Shown here piece by piece: positions 17,381-26,617 of a stretch of DNA of 64,000 bases; position 1 is the first letter of the stretch; each line of letters begins with the position of its first letter. Source of the DNA: Rhizobium leguminosarum (GTDB lineage Bacteria > Pseudomonadota > Alphaproteobacteria > Rhizobiales > Rhizobiaceae); the NCBI RefSeq assembly GCF_017876795.1, contig NZ_JAGIOR010000001.1:1824501-1888500 (forward strand), given 5' to 3'. The position numbers were made by a program, and so were the translations under genes. The notes beneath the pieces are model-generated. The model did not search any database. It worked only from the letters and a program-made list of their open reading frames with translations, and was not told where the DNA came from.

Positions 17381-18596
17381 TCAATCCCCCCTCCGCGTCG
17401 TTGCTGACGCCAATACCAAGACACCTGTCGAAGACGATCAAACGAAACATCAGGAAACGGTAGCCGAAGCGCCATCATCCAATTCAGCGCCGGCTGCCAC
17501 CGTGGCTGCGCCTGGCGGCATCAAGGTCCGCCGCCGGCGCAGTCTCACGCGGCCGATTCTGTTCGCCCTGCTGCCGGTGGCACTGGTCATCGGCGGTTAT
17601 TATTACGTCAATGGCGGCCAGGTGATGTCGACCGACAACGCCTATCTCCAGGCCGACATGGTCGGGCTTACCACCGATGTGTCGGGTATCGTCGAGAAGA
17701 TCGACGTGCACGAGAATGAGGCGGTCAAGGCGGGGCAGGTGCTCTTCAGCCTCAGAGCCGATTCCTTCAAGATCGCGCTTGCCGGCGCCGAGGCCCAGCT
17801 CGGTGTCCAGCGCAACCAGATTATGAACCTAAAGGCGAGCTACCAGCAATCGCTGGCCGAGATTACCCAGGCCGAGGCCGACATTCCCTATTACCAGGAG
17901 GAATTCGGTCGCCAGCAAAACCTGGTGACCAGCGGTGGCGCGACGCGCTCGGCCTATGACGAGGCCAAGCACAATCTCGAAGCCGCGCAGCAGAAAGTGA
18001 CTGTCGCTAAAGCGGAAGCCGCAACCACGCTTGCCCAGCTCGGCGGTTCTGCCGATCAGCCGATCGAGCAGAACCCGCTCTACCTGCAGGCCAAGTCGAA
18101 TGTCGACAATGCCCAGCGCGAACTCGACCACAGCGTCGTCAAAGCGCCGTTCGACGGCATCGTCACCAATGTCAACGCGCTGCAGATCGGCTCCTACCTG
18201 CAGGCTTCGCAGCAGGCCTTTTCCCTTGTTGCCACCGATCATCTGTGGATCGCCGCCAGCCCGAAGGAAACCGAGCTTACCTATGTCAAATCAGGCCAGA
18301 CGGCCGAGATCTACGTCGACACCTATCCCGGCGTGATATGGAAGGGCAGAATCGAGAGCATCAGCCCGGCCTCCGGCTCCAGCTTCTCGCTGCTGCCGGC
18401 GCAGAACACCACGGGTAACTGGGTGAAGGTCGTTCAGCGTATTCCGATGCGCGTCAGCATCGAAGGCACCGAAGGCAAGCCGCCGCTTCGCGTCGGCATG
18501 AGTACGGTGGTCGATGTCGAGACCGGTCATGCCCGCGGCCTGCCTGATTTCGTCAACAAGCTTCTGGGCCGGCCTCAGGGCAAGGATGATGAATAA
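17373..18596 (+). CDS. EmrA/HlyD-type efflux adaptor
   Basis: A 407-aa membrane fusion protein for an MFS pump. A cytoplasmic N-terminus of about 65 residues rich in Pro, Ala and Thr leads into RRRRSLTRPILFALLPVALVIGGYYYV, the single membrane anchor. The signature STDNAYLQADMVGLTTDVSG and the lipoyl parts (VHENEAVKAGQVLF, then HSVVKAPFDGIVTNV) follow. The ATG at 17373 overlaps the regulator's stop. It would carry substrates from the EmrB-like pump across the periplasm to a TolC-type channel encoded elsewhere. Confidence 0.9.
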   Translation: MADQSPLRVVADANTKTPVEDDQTKHQETVAEAPSSNSAPAATVAAPGGIKVRRRRSLTRPILFALLPVALVIGGYYYVNGGQVMSTDNAYLQADMVGLTTDVSGIVEKIDVHENEAVKAGQVLFSLRADSFKIALAGAEAQLGVQRNQIMNLKASYQQSLAEITQAEADIPYYQEEFGRQQNLVTSGGATRSAYDEAKHNLEAAQQKVTVAKAEAATTLAQLGGSADQPIEQNPLYLQAKSNVDNAQRELDHSVVKAPFDGIVTNVNALQIGSYLQASQQAFSLVATDHLWIAASPKETELTYVKSGQTAEIYVDTYPGVIWKGRIESISPASGSSFSLLPAQNTTGNWVKVVQRIPMRVSIEGTEGKPPLRVGMSTVVDVETGHARGLPDFVNKLLGRPQGKDDE

Positions 18597-20130
18597 CGTT
18601 TCCGCTTCCCCGGCGCCCCCGGTCGCCAATCGCGGCGCGATCACGGCCTGCGTCATTCTCGCCGTCATCATGCAGGCGCTGGACACGACGATCGCCAACG
18701 TCGCGCTGCCCTATATTCAGGGCAGCGTGTCGGCCTCGGCCGACCAGATCAACTGGGTCTTGACCTCCTACATTGTCGCGGCGGCGATCATGACGCCTCC
18801 GTCAGGCTTCCTTGCCGCCAAGTTCGGCCGCAAGCGCGTGCTGCTCGTCGCTATCGCCGGCTTCGTGGCCGCCTCCGTTCTTTGCGGCCTGGCGCAATCG
18901 CTGAACCAGATCGTCGCCTTCCGGCTGCTGCAGGGTCTGTTCGGCGCATCGCTGGTGCCGCTTTCGCAGGGCATTCTTCTCGATATCTATACGGTCGAGG
19001 AGCGCGGGTCGGCCATGGCCCTTTTCGGCGTCTCGGTCATGGTCGGGCCGGTCCTCGGCCCGGTCATCGGCGGCTGGTTGACTGACAACATCAGCTGGCG
19101 CTGGGTGTTCTACATCAACATTCCGATCGGCGCGCTCGCCTTTGCCGGCATCGTCATCTTCGTCACCGAGACCAAGAGGGATTTCCTCGCCAAACTGGAT
19201 TGGTTCGGGTTCGGGATGATGAGTCTCGGCATCGCCTCGCTGCAGCTCTTCCTCGATCGCGGAGAGCAGCTCGACTGGTTCTCCTCTGGCGAGATCATCC
19301 TTGAGGCGCTGATCTGCGCTTCCGCTTTCTATCTGCTGATCGTGCATACGCTGACGGCGGAGAAATCCTTCGTCAATCCGAAGCTGTTTCTCGACCAGAA
19401 TTTTACCATCAGCATGATCTTCATCTTCGTGATCGGCATCACCTATCTCGCCTCGCTGGCGCTGATGACGCCGTACCTGCAGACGCTGATGGGCTATCCC
19501 GTCATCACCGCCGGCATCGTCATGGGGCCGCGCGGGCTCGGCACCATGCTGTGCATGTTTATCGTCGGGCGGCTGATCGGCAAGGTCGATACGCGCTGGC
19601 TGCTGGTGCTGGGTCTCGGCCTCACCGCCTGGGCGATGTACGACATGACCGGCTGGACGCCTGACGTCTCGCAATGGACGATCGTCTCGGTCGGCTTCAT
19701 ACAGGGCGCCGGCCTCGGTTTCCTGTTCGTGCCGCTCACGACGATCGCTTTCGCCACGCTGCCCGCCCATATGCGCGGCGACGGCACCGGCCTCTACAAC
19801 CTGTCGCGCAACATCGGCTCCTCGGTCGGCATTTCGATCGTCGCGGCGCTGATCGTCGAGAACACGCAGAGCAATCATGAATCGATCGCGGCCTATGTGA
19901 CGCCATTCAACCACGCCTTCAATGCCGTGGCGGCTCAGGGGCTCAGTCCGCTGACGGCGGCGGGGCGCGCTTCGCTCAACGAGATCATCACCCTGCAATC
20001 GACGATCATCGCCTACATGGACGATTTCAAGCTGCTGATGGTGATGTCGCTCGCGGTCATTCCGCTGGTGCTGCTGCTGCGCAAGCCGAAAGCAGCGCCC
20101 GCCGTCGACCATAGTGCGGTCATGGAATAG
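18586..20130 (+). CDS. EmrB-type MFS drug exporter (DHA2, 14 spans)
   Basis: A 514-aa drug:H+ antiporter of the DHA2 group. Two tandem ATG codons (18586, 18589) overlap the adaptor's end. The family motif LDTTIANVALPYIQGS is in TM1, motif A-like GFLAAKFGRKRVLLV lies between TM2 and TM3, and motif C is seen in GVSVMVGPVLGPVIGGWL. Length and hydrophobicity fit 14 spans. With the EmrA-like partner it should export hydrophobic or phenolic compounds; flavonoid-type substrates are known for rhizobial EmrAB pumps but are only inferred here. Its stop codon directly abuts the convergent glycosylase gene. Confidence 0.9.
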   Translation: MMNNVSASPAPPVANRGAITACVILAVIMQALDTTIANVALPYIQGSVSASADQINWVLTSYIVAAAIMTPPSGFLAAKFGRKRVLLVAIAGFVAASVLCGLAQSLNQIVAFRLLQGLFGASLVPLSQGILLDIYTVEERGSAMALFGVSVMVGPVLGPVIGGWLTDNISWRWVFYINIPIGALAFAGIVIFVTETKRDFLAKLDWFGFGMMSLGIASLQLFLDRGEQLDWFSSGEIILEALICASAFYLLIVHTLTAEKSFVNPKLFLDQNFTISMIFIFVIGITYLASLALMTPYLQTLMGYPVITAGIVMGPRGLGTMLCMFIVGRLIGKVDTRWLLVLGLGLTAWAMYDMTGWTPDVSQWTIVSVGFIQGAGLGFLFVPLTTIAFATLPAHMRGDGTGLYNLSRNIGSSVGISIVAALIVENTQSNHESIAAYVTPFNHAFNAVAAQGLSPLTAAGRASLNEIITLQSTIIAYMDDFKLLMVMSLAVIPLVLLLRKPKAAPAVDHSAVME

Positions 20131-20748
20131 TCAGCGGAAAGGTTTGCTGAGATAACGCGAGCCCTGAATGCCGAAGCGCCATGGTGCTTCGGCATTTTTG
20201 GTGATGCCGATACGTTTTCCCGAGAGGATCGGCACCGGCGCTGACGGCGCGATCGCATAGGGCAGGCGGTCGAGCAGCCGGTCGTTGATCTGAATATCGA
20301 TGCCGAGCGCCTGGCAGAGTTTGCCGGGACCGCTGCAGAGCGCGGTCAGCCTCTCGGTGCCGCGCCGCTCCATCATGAGAGGGATTCCCGTTTCCGGCTC
20401 CAGCGCGCGAATGAGCGCGGCCGAGCCCGGATGGCAAACGAAGTTCAGGCACCAGTACATGCCGTAAATGCGGTAGATATAGACATTGCCGGGGCGGCCG
20501 TACATGGCGCCATTGCGCTTGGTCGGGCCGCGGAAACTGTGCGAGGCCTCGTCATCGGGGGAATAGGCTTCGGTCTCGGTGATGCGGCCGCCGACGCCAT
20601 CGATGGTGAGATGGCAGCCGAGCAGGTCGCGAGAGACGGTGATCGCGTCGCGCTCGAAAAACGCCCTGAGACTTTCGCCGGTGAGCGTCTCAGCGCCGAT
20701 TGCGCCCGATATCGTTCCACCATCGGTCATGGCCGACGCAGATAACAT
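20131..20748 (-). CDS. DNA-3-methyladenine glycosylase (AAG/MPG family)
   Basis: A 205-aa base-excision repair enzyme that removes alkylated purines. Visible family motifs are RDLLGCHLTIDG, GRITETEAYSPDDEASHSFRG (with the catalytic Glu of TEAY), NGAMYGRPGNVYIYRIYGMY with the intercalating Tyr region, and CSGPGKLCQALGI. The length matches bacterial members. The start is uncertain between 20748 and an internal ATG at 20730; neither has a strong ribosome site. It ends base-to-base with the emrB-like gene, with no terminator between. Confidence 0.9.
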   Translation of the reverse strand: MLSASAMTDGGTISGAIGAETLTGESLRAFFERDAITVSRDLLGCHLTIDGVGGRITETEAYSPDDEASHSFRGPTKRNGAMYGRPGNVYIYRIYGMYWCLNFVCHPGSAALIRALEPETGIPLMMERRGTERLTALCSGPGKLCQALGIDIQINDRLLDRLPYAIAPSAPVPILSGKRIGITKNAEAPWRFGIQGSRYLSKPFR

Positions 20749-20801
20749 TCAGCGCACCCGCCGTCATCCCAAAACCGCTTCATACTTTTCGGCCACCGGC
20801 A

Positions 20802-21137
<336 letters not shown>

Positions 21138-21160
21138 TCATATTAGCAAGGCGCGTTTTA

Positions 21161-21260
21161 CTGCATAATTCCCTAAATCGGAATCGATTTAGAGAATTAT
21201 GCAGCGATTCAGGGTGTTACAGCGTCCTTTGCGCGTCTCTTCAGACGCGTGGCGCTGTAA
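21161..21260 (+). repeat. RIME-like palindromic element, copy B
   Basis: This has the same two-palindrome unit as copy A at 1494-1596, with small differences (for example CCCTAAATCG in place of CCTTAAATCG, compensated on the other arm). Its right end overlaps the 3' end of the LysR gene at 21241-22164, supplying that gene's last codons and stop. Confidence 0.85.
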
Positions 21261-22164
21261 TGGACGCGTTTTCCGAATTTTGTCGAGCGAAGACCTTCAT
21301 CAGCCAGTCGATGAAGACGCGCACGCGCGGCGAAAGCTGGCGGTTGCGGGGGTAGAGCAGGGAAACCGGTGTCGGGGTCAGCGGAAAATCCTTGAGGACA
21401 TGGATCAGCGTTCCCTCGGCAAGATCCTTTTCGGCGTGATAGCGCGGGATCTGGATCATGCCGAGGCCCATCCTCGCCGCTGAAACATAACTTTCGGCGG
21501 CGTTGACGGTGACGGTGGCGGGAATGGTGATCTCACGCACCATGCCGTCGACGATGAATTCGAGCGGCAGCAGGCTGCCAGTGCCGCTGGAGCGGAAGCC
21601 GACCATGCGGTGACCCGCAAGCCGGTCCGGATGTTGCGGCAGGCCATGGGCGGCGACATAATCAGGTGCGGCGAGCGTGATCTCATCCAGCATGGCAACG
21701 CGCCGGGCGATCATGTCGCTATCTCCAGGCGTGCCGACGCGCAGCACGCAGTCGATGCCTTCGCGCATCAGATCGACCAGCCGGTCGCCTTCGCTCATGT
21801 AGAATTCGATCTCCGGATAGGTCTCTAGAAAGGATGGCAGGCTCGGCAGCACGAAATGGCGGGCGAGCGTGCCGTGCACGTCGACGCGCAGCAGACCTTT
21901 CGGCTTGGCGCCTGCAAAGGCGCCCTCGGCATCCTCGATATCGGCGAGGATCGACAGGCAGCGCTGGTAATAGGCTTCGCCGTCGAGCGTCGGACTGACA
22001 TGGCGTGTGGTGCGCTGGAGCAGGCGCACACCGAGGCGGGCTTCGAGTTGCTTCACCGCGTCGGTGACGGTCGAGCGCGGCAGGCCGGTGTCTTCGGCGG
22101 CAAGTGTGAAGCTGCGGCGTTCCACGACGCGGCAAAACACCCGCATGGCATCGAATCTGTCCAT
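21241..22164 (-). CDS. LysR-family transcriptional regulator
   Basis: A 307-aa LysR regulator. The N-terminal winged helix (MDRFDAMRVFCRVVERRSFTLAAEDTGLPRSTVTDAVKQLE) is complete, and the effector domain covers residues 90-300. It is divergent from the SDR gene at 22271, the classic arrangement in which the regulator controls its neighbour. The final residues ITAPRV and the stop codon are read from a RIME-like repeat, so the C-terminal tail is element-derived. The effector is unknown. Confidence 0.88.
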   Translation of the reverse strand: MDRFDAMRVFCRVVERRSFTLAAEDTGLPRSTVTDAVKQLEARLGVRLLQRTTRHVSPTLDGEAYYQRCLSILADIEDAEGAFAGAKPKGLLRVDVHGTLARHFVLPSLPSFLETYPEIEFYMSEGDRLVDLMREGIDCVLRVGTPGDSDMIARRVAMLDEITLAAPDYVAAHGLPQHPDRLAGHRMVGFRSSGTGSLLPLEFIVDGMVREITIPATVTVNAAESYVSAARMGLGMIQIPRYHAEKDLAEGTLIHVLKDFPLTPTPVSLLYPRNRQLSPRVRVFIDWLMKVFARQNSENASITAPRV

Positions 22165-22270
22165 CTGTTTGTTCGTTATTCCCGGATAGTGATGCCGAAG
22201 AATGCCTGATTATCCGCGGAAGGAAAAGGCGCATCTTCTCCTCGTCGAGACGAGATCAAGGAGAAGGACA

Positions 22271-23014
22271 ATGGCTTCCAACGAAAACGGCAAGGTCGCA
22301 CTGGTCACCGGCGCTTCTCGCGGCATCGGCGCGGCAGTCGCCCAACGCCTCGCCAGCGACGGTTTCACCGTCGTCATCAATTATTCCTGCAATGCGGCTC
22401 CGGCCGAGGAGCTGGCCGGGCAGATCGAGCAGGCGGGCGGCAAGGCGCTGACTGAGAAAGCCGATGTCAGCGATGTGGACGCCGTCCGCCGCATGTTCGA
22501 TGCCGTGGAAACTGCCTTCGGCGGTCTCGACATTCTCGTCAACAATGCCGGCATCATGATGCTCTCTTCGCTCGCCGAGGCTGACGACGCCAATTTCGAC
22601 CGCCAGATCGGCGTCAACCTCAAGGGCACCTTCAATACGCTGAGGCAAGCCGCCAAGCGGCTGCGAGACGGCGGCCGGATCATCAATTTCTCGACCTCGG
22701 TCGTCGGGCTGAAGCTCGAAACCTACGGCGTCTACGCCGCGACCAAGGCGGCAGTCGAAACACTGACGGCGATCATGGCCAAGGAGATGCGCGGTCGCAA
22801 CATCACCGTCAACGCCATCGCGCCCGGTCCTGTCGCCACCGATCTTTTCCTCAACGGCAAGTCGGACGAACTGATCGCCCGCATGGCGAAGATGAACCCG
22901 CTGGAGCGCCTCGGCACACCTGAAGACATCGCCGCCGCGGTGGCCTTCCTCGCCGGCCCCGACGGCGGCTGGATCAACGGCCAGACACTGCGCGCCAATG
23001 GTGGAATGATCTGA
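22271..23014 (+). CDS. short-chain dehydrogenase/reductase, FabG-like
   Basis: A 247-aa SDR. The ATG at 22271 is preceded by AAGGAGAAGG. Cofactor motif ALVTGASRGIGAAVA, NNAG motif ILVNNAGIM, active-site Ser in NFSTSVVG, and YAATK with the catalytic Tyr and Lys are all present. The last segment DGGWINGQTLRANGGMI is typical. It is probably an NADP(H)-dependent carbonyl reductase controlled by the divergent LysR protein. Substrate unknown. Confidence 0.87.
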   Translation: MASNENGKVALVTGASRGIGAAVAQRLASDGFTVVINYSCNAAPAEELAGQIEQAGGKALTEKADVSDVDAVRRMFDAVETAFGGLDILVNNAGIMMLSSLAEADDANFDRQIGVNLKGTFNTLRQAAKRLRDGGRIINFSTSVVGLKLETYGVYAATKAAVETLTAIMAKEMRGRNITVNAIAPGPVATDLFLNGKSDELIARMAKMNPLERLGTPEDIAAAVAFLAGPDGGWINGQTLRANGGMI

Positions 23015-23355
23015 CGACGGCAAGCGGCCGATGCCGGCGCGGCTGCGGCCGCATCGGCCTCGAAGATCGGCGGAAGCCGGCCGTCGAGAACTGAAACCTG
23101 GCCCGCCGACGGGGGGCGTGAGCCAAGCGATCATCGCGATTATGTGAACGGGCTTGCGGAATTTCCCCTTACAATCCTACGGGGAGTGCTTATATTTGTT
23201 CTATCGCGAGAAAGTGGAATTCCCTGCCGCTCTTTTCCGAACCTTCCAGAGCCTGCCGCTCCCTTCCTGTGGTGCGACAGGCTTGATGTTCAAAGTTGCA
23301 CATTGCGGCCCGTTGAAGGTTTCCCCTACCTTCCGGGCCGTATTTGTTTTGGCGC
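23015..23355. other. intergenic region between convergent SDR and LysR genes
   Basis: About 340 bases between two 3' ends. Short frames on the plus strand have no family resemblance and poor codon use. I see no strong terminator hairpin or known repeat. Confidence 0.45.
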
Positions 23356-24267
23356 TCAGAAGTCGTTCAATCTCGCCTCTACCAGAAGCTTCACCAGCCA
23401 GTCGACAAAGACGCGGACCTTGTTGCTGAGGTGGCGGTTCGGGGGGTAAACGACGTAGAGCGGCAGCGGGTCGCGGCGCCAGTCCGGGAGCACGCGGACG
23501 AGTTCCCCTCTTGCCATCGGCTCACGCGCCATGAAAATCGGCACCTGCGCGATGCCGAGCCCCGTCAGCGCAGCTGTCAGATAGGTGCGGCTATCGTTGA
23601 CCGAGGCGATGTAACGTGGACTGGTCTCGATCACTTCGTTGTGCCGGCGAAATTCGAATGGCAGCGTTCGGTTGTTCTGGGCGCGGAAATAATTGACGGA
23701 GTAATGATCGGCCTCCAGATCCTCCGGCCGCTCTGGCATACCGAATTTCTGGATATAGTTCGGCGAAGCACAGGTGATCATCTCGACTTCGGAGACACGC
23801 CGCGCAATCAGCGACTGGTCGGCCGGCGTGCCGGCCCGCAACGCGCAGTCGACATTTTCCGCAAGATAATCGACCGTGCGGTCGCCGACCCCGAGATCAA
23901 TGCGGATATCGGGATAACGCTGATAAAAATCACAGAGCGCGGGAACGACGATCCAATCGGCGAAAGCGCCGGCCATCTCGACACGCAGCCGCCCGCTCGG
24001 CAGGCTCTGCGAATTGGAGAGGCTGCCATCGAGTTCCTCCAGCTCCGAAATAATTTGGGCGGCGCGTTCGTAATAAAGCGCACCGTCCGTGGTCACCATC
24101 ACCCGGCGCGTGGTACGATTCAAAAGCTTGGTGCGCAAATGCGCCTCCAGGCCCTGGATGAGATTGGTGACCGTCGCCTTGGGCATGGCGAGCATGTCGG
24201 CGGCGCGGGTGAAATTGCCCGTCTCCACCACGCGAATGAAGACGCGCATTGCCGAGAGCTGATCCAT
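23356..24267 (-). CDS. LysR-family transcriptional regulator
   Basis: A 303-aa LysR regulator. I take the ATG at 24267, which begins MDQLSAMRVFIRVVETGNFT; the frame extends further upstream but through the divergent neighbour's promoter. The helix-turn-helix is visible in FTRAADMLAMPKATVTNLIQ, followed by the effector-binding domain. It is of the same subgroup as the LysR protein at 21241-22164 (MRVF.RVVE opening, RTTR.V...G turn). It is divergent from the hydrolase-like gene and the RND operon, which it may control. Confidence 0.87.
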   Translation of the reverse strand: MDQLSAMRVFIRVVETGNFTRAADMLAMPKATVTNLIQGLEAHLRTKLLNRTTRRVMVTTDGALYYERAAQIISELEELDGSLSNSQSLPSGRLRVEMAGAFADWIVVPALCDFYQRYPDIRIDLGVGDRTVDYLAENVDCALRAGTPADQSLIARRVSEVEMITCASPNYIQKFGMPERPEDLEADHYSVNYFRAQNNRTLPFEFRRHNEVIETSPRYIASVNDSRTYLTAALTGLGIAQVPIFMAREPMARGELVRVLPDWRRDPLPLYVVYPPNRHLSNKVRVFVDWLVKLLVEARLNDF

Positions 24268-24338
24268 CGGTTTGAAATCCGCGGTTTGCGTTGCACCATT
24301 GTTCGAGATCTGGAACAGTGTTATCGCGATATAGCTTC

Positions 24339-24358
24339 TTATTCCCTGGTTGGAATAA
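24339..24358. promoter_or_regulatory. candidate LysR-type operator
   Basis: TTATTCC-N6-GGAATAA is a perfect dyad in the divergent gap, 72 bases before the regulator's start codon on one side and 74 bases before the hydrolase-like start on the other. LysR proteins favour such T-(N11-12)-A dyads. Assignment is inference. Confidence 0.45.
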
Positions 24359-24431
24359 CAATATCTTTTTTGTGCAAAATGCAAGCGGCAGGCGTTGTCT
24401 GCTTGTGGCTGACGCAAAAGAGACCAGACGC

Positions 24432-25244
24432 ATGACGGTGGAATGGAAAGATATGATGCTGGATAAGGTGGCCATCGGCCCCGTTTCCGCACGCATCTAC
24501 CAGGGCGCCGATTACGGCAAGGGTCCGCCGATCGTGCTTTACCTGCATGGCGGCGCTTTTCTCGACAGCGAGACGAATGTCGACCGACCGGTGGCAATGA
24601 GTCTGGCGAGGGCCGGCGCCATTGTTGTCGCCGCTGATTACAGCAGCCTTTCCGATAATATTTTTCCAAGGGCGCTGGAAGTCTCCTTCTCCGTCTTCAG
24701 CTATCTCGCCAACAAACGCGCCGGCCTTGGTGACCGCAAATCGCTGCTCTTCGTCGCCGGCGAAGAAGCAGGCGGCAATGTCGCCGCCGGCGTGGCGCTC
24801 AAGGCGCGCGACCAGATGCCGGATGCACTCGACGGTCAGGTCCTGATTTCGCCACTGCTCGATCCCTTCATGGGCACGTCCTCGATCCGCAAGGCCGAAG
24901 CGATCGGCATGCGTCAGCGCTGGACGGAGGGCTGGAGCCACTACTTAAGCGGGGGCGGCTGCCACCCCTATGCGGCGCCTTGCCTCTGTTCGCGTCTTTC
25001 CGGCGTCGCGCCGGCACTGATATTCACCGCCGAGGACGATCCTCTGCACGACGAAACGATTGGTTACGGCGCCCGCCTGAAAACGGCCGGCGTCGGTGTG
25101 CGTCAGCATGTCCTTCCCGCCGGGACGGGCTGGCCCTCGATTTATGGTGGGAAATCCGACGGAGCGCCCGACTGGCAGGAAAACGTCAGCCGCCATTTCG
25201 GAAGCTTCCTTCGAGACGTAAGCGTCCAAACGCAATTGCATTGA
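24432..25244 (+). CDS. alpha/beta-hydrolase fold protein lacking the catalytic serine
   Basis: A 270-aa protein with the hormone-sensitive-lipase type alpha/beta-hydrolase pattern: the oxyanion-hole motif YLHGGAFLDS and the nucleophile-elbow region VAGEEAGGNVAAG. In active relatives the elbow reads GDSAGG; here the serine is replaced by glutamate. The acid-loop aspartate is kept (AEDDPLHDE), but the usual C-terminal histidine region reads LPAGTGWPSIYG without His. It therefore looks like a non-hydrolytic relative, perhaps a binding protein. It lies 46 bases before the RND adaptor gene and is probably co-transcribed with the pump. Confidence 0.72.
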   Translation: MTVEWKDMMLDKVAIGPVSARIYQGADYGKGPPIVLYLHGGAFLDSETNVDRPVAMSLARAGAIVVAADYSSLSDNIFPRALEVSFSVFSYLANKRAGLGDRKSLLFVAGEEAGGNVAAGVALKARDQMPDALDGQVLISPLLDPFMGTSSIRKAEAIGMRQRWTEGWSHYLSGGGCHPYAAPCLCSRLSGVAPALIFTAEDDPLHDETIGYGARLKTAGVGVRQHVLPAGTGWPSIYGGKSDGAPDWQENVSRHFGSFLRDVSVQTQLH

Positions 25245-25290
25245 AGAAGATCTGATATTTCGGCGGCTCGCAGCCGCAAGGAGAGCACTG

Positions 25291-26481
25291 ATGACGTCCA
25301 GAAAGAAGCGCTGGGCCCTTGTGGGCGCCAGCATAGGCCTTATTGCGTCGGTTTCCGGCGCTGCATTGTTTTTCGAACTGCCGATGAGCACGACCGCCAC
25401 GGCTGCTTCCGCCCCCGCACAGGCTCCCGCTGTGCCGGTGACGGTCGCAGTCGTTGCGGCGCGCGACGTGACGGCCTGGGAGAGTTTCTCCGGCCGTCTG
25501 GAAGCTGTCGACCGTGTGCAGGTGCGTTCCCGCGTCGCCGGCGCCATCTTGGCGGTGGCTTTCCGCGAAGGTGCGCTGGTGAAGCAGGGCGACCTGCTCT
25601 TCACCATCGACCCCGCTCCCTACCAGGCAACCGTAGCCCAGGCGCAAGGCCAGGTCGCTTCGGCCGAGGCCAGGGTCAGCCTGGCGCAGACCGAACTCGA
25701 CCGCGGCCACAGGCTTTCCGACAACCGCACCATCTCCCAGAGCGATCTCGATCAGCGCCAGAGTGCGCTGGCCGAGGCTCAAGCGGGGCTGCGTTCGGCA
25801 CAGGCTGCGCTGCAGTCGGCCCAGCTGGATCTCGATTATACGCAGGTGCGGGCTCCGGTGTCCGGCCGCATCGGCAAGATCGAGGTGACCGCCGGCAACC
25901 TTGTCGCGGCCGGCTCGGCCTCGCCGGCGCTGACGACGCTCGTTTCGGTCGATCCGATCTATGCGAGTTTCAACGCCAGCGAAGAGATGGTGACACGCGC
26001 GCTTGCCCAGCTTCCGCAGACCGACAGCGCCCTGCCTCCGGTCGAGCAGATCCCGGTCGAGGTCGGCACGCTGACCGACAGCGGTACGCCGATCAAGGGC
26101 AAGCTGCAGCTGATCGACAACGAGGTCGATGCCTCAAGCGGCACGATCGGCGTGCGCGCCGTGTTTGACAATCCGGGCGGGCGTCTCATCCCCGGCCAGT
26201 TCGTGCGGGTGCGCATGGGCCAGCCGAAGGCCGAGAACAAGATCGTCATCAGCGACCGCGCCGTCGGTACCGACCAGGACAAGAAATTCGTCTTTGTCGT
26301 CGATGCCGAAAACAAGGTCGCCTACCGGCAGGTCCAGCTCGGCACACTGGCCGATGGCCAGCGGGTGGTCGAAAGTGGCCTGAACGCCGGCGAAAAGATC
26401 GTCGTCAACGGTCTGCAGCGCATCCGTCCAGGCGCCGTCGTTGCACCTCAGATGGAAGAGAAGGTCGCGGCCGCTCAATAA
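25291..26481 (+). CDS. RND efflux periplasmic adaptor
   Basis: A 396-aa AcrA/MexE-like membrane fusion protein with an AAGGAGAG ribosome site. The N-terminal anchor or signal is RWALVGASIGLIASVSGAALFF. Lipoyl halves are seen as VRSRVAGAILAVAFREGALVKQG and LDYTQVRAPVSGRIGKIEV around a long heptad-like hairpin (QGQVASAEARVSLAQTELDR). Beta-barrel and membrane-proximal domains follow to the end. It pairs with the pump gene 136 bases downstream; a strong hairpin lies in the gap. Confidence 0.9.
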   Translation: MTSRKKRWALVGASIGLIASVSGAALFFELPMSTTATAASAPAQAPAVPVTVAVVAARDVTAWESFSGRLEAVDRVQVRSRVAGAILAVAFREGALVKQGDLLFTIDPAPYQATVAQAQGQVASAEARVSLAQTELDRGHRLSDNRTISQSDLDQRQSALAEAQAGLRSAQAALQSAQLDLDYTQVRAPVSGRIGKIEVTAGNLVAAGSASPALTTLVSVDPIYASFNASEEMVTRALAQLPQTDSALPPVEQIPVEVGTLTDSGTPIKGKLQLIDNEVDASSGTIGVRAVFDNPGGRLIPGQFVRVRMGQPKAENKIVISDRAVGTDQDKKFVFVVDAENKVAYRQVQLGTLADGQRVVESGLNAGEKIVVNGLQRIRPGAVVAPQMEEKVAAAQ

Positions 26482-26488
26482 GACTTCA

Positions 26489-26527
26489 CCTTCCCTGGGC
26501 GAAGGCGATGCCTTCGCCCAGGGAAGG
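26489..26527 (+). promoter_or_regulatory. 17-bp perfect hairpin between RND adaptor and pump genes
   Basis: CCTTCCCTGGGCGAAGG (26489-26505) pairs exactly with 26511-26527 around the 5-nt loop CGATG. No T-run follows, so it is more likely an mRNA-stabilising or processing structure that raises adaptor output relative to the pump than a full terminator. Confidence 0.6.
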
Positions 26528-26617
26528 CCAATACCCGAAATGGCATGACCCGCCGGCGGCCTCCAAACCGCCGGAGAGGGACTTTGCATCCATGTTCACC
26601 CCGGAGAGGGCTTTGAT

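Noticed and set aside
18802..20112. 436-codon open frame on the minus strand
   Set aside because: Antisense to the emrB-like gene, Asp/Arg/His-rich, no recognisable domain.
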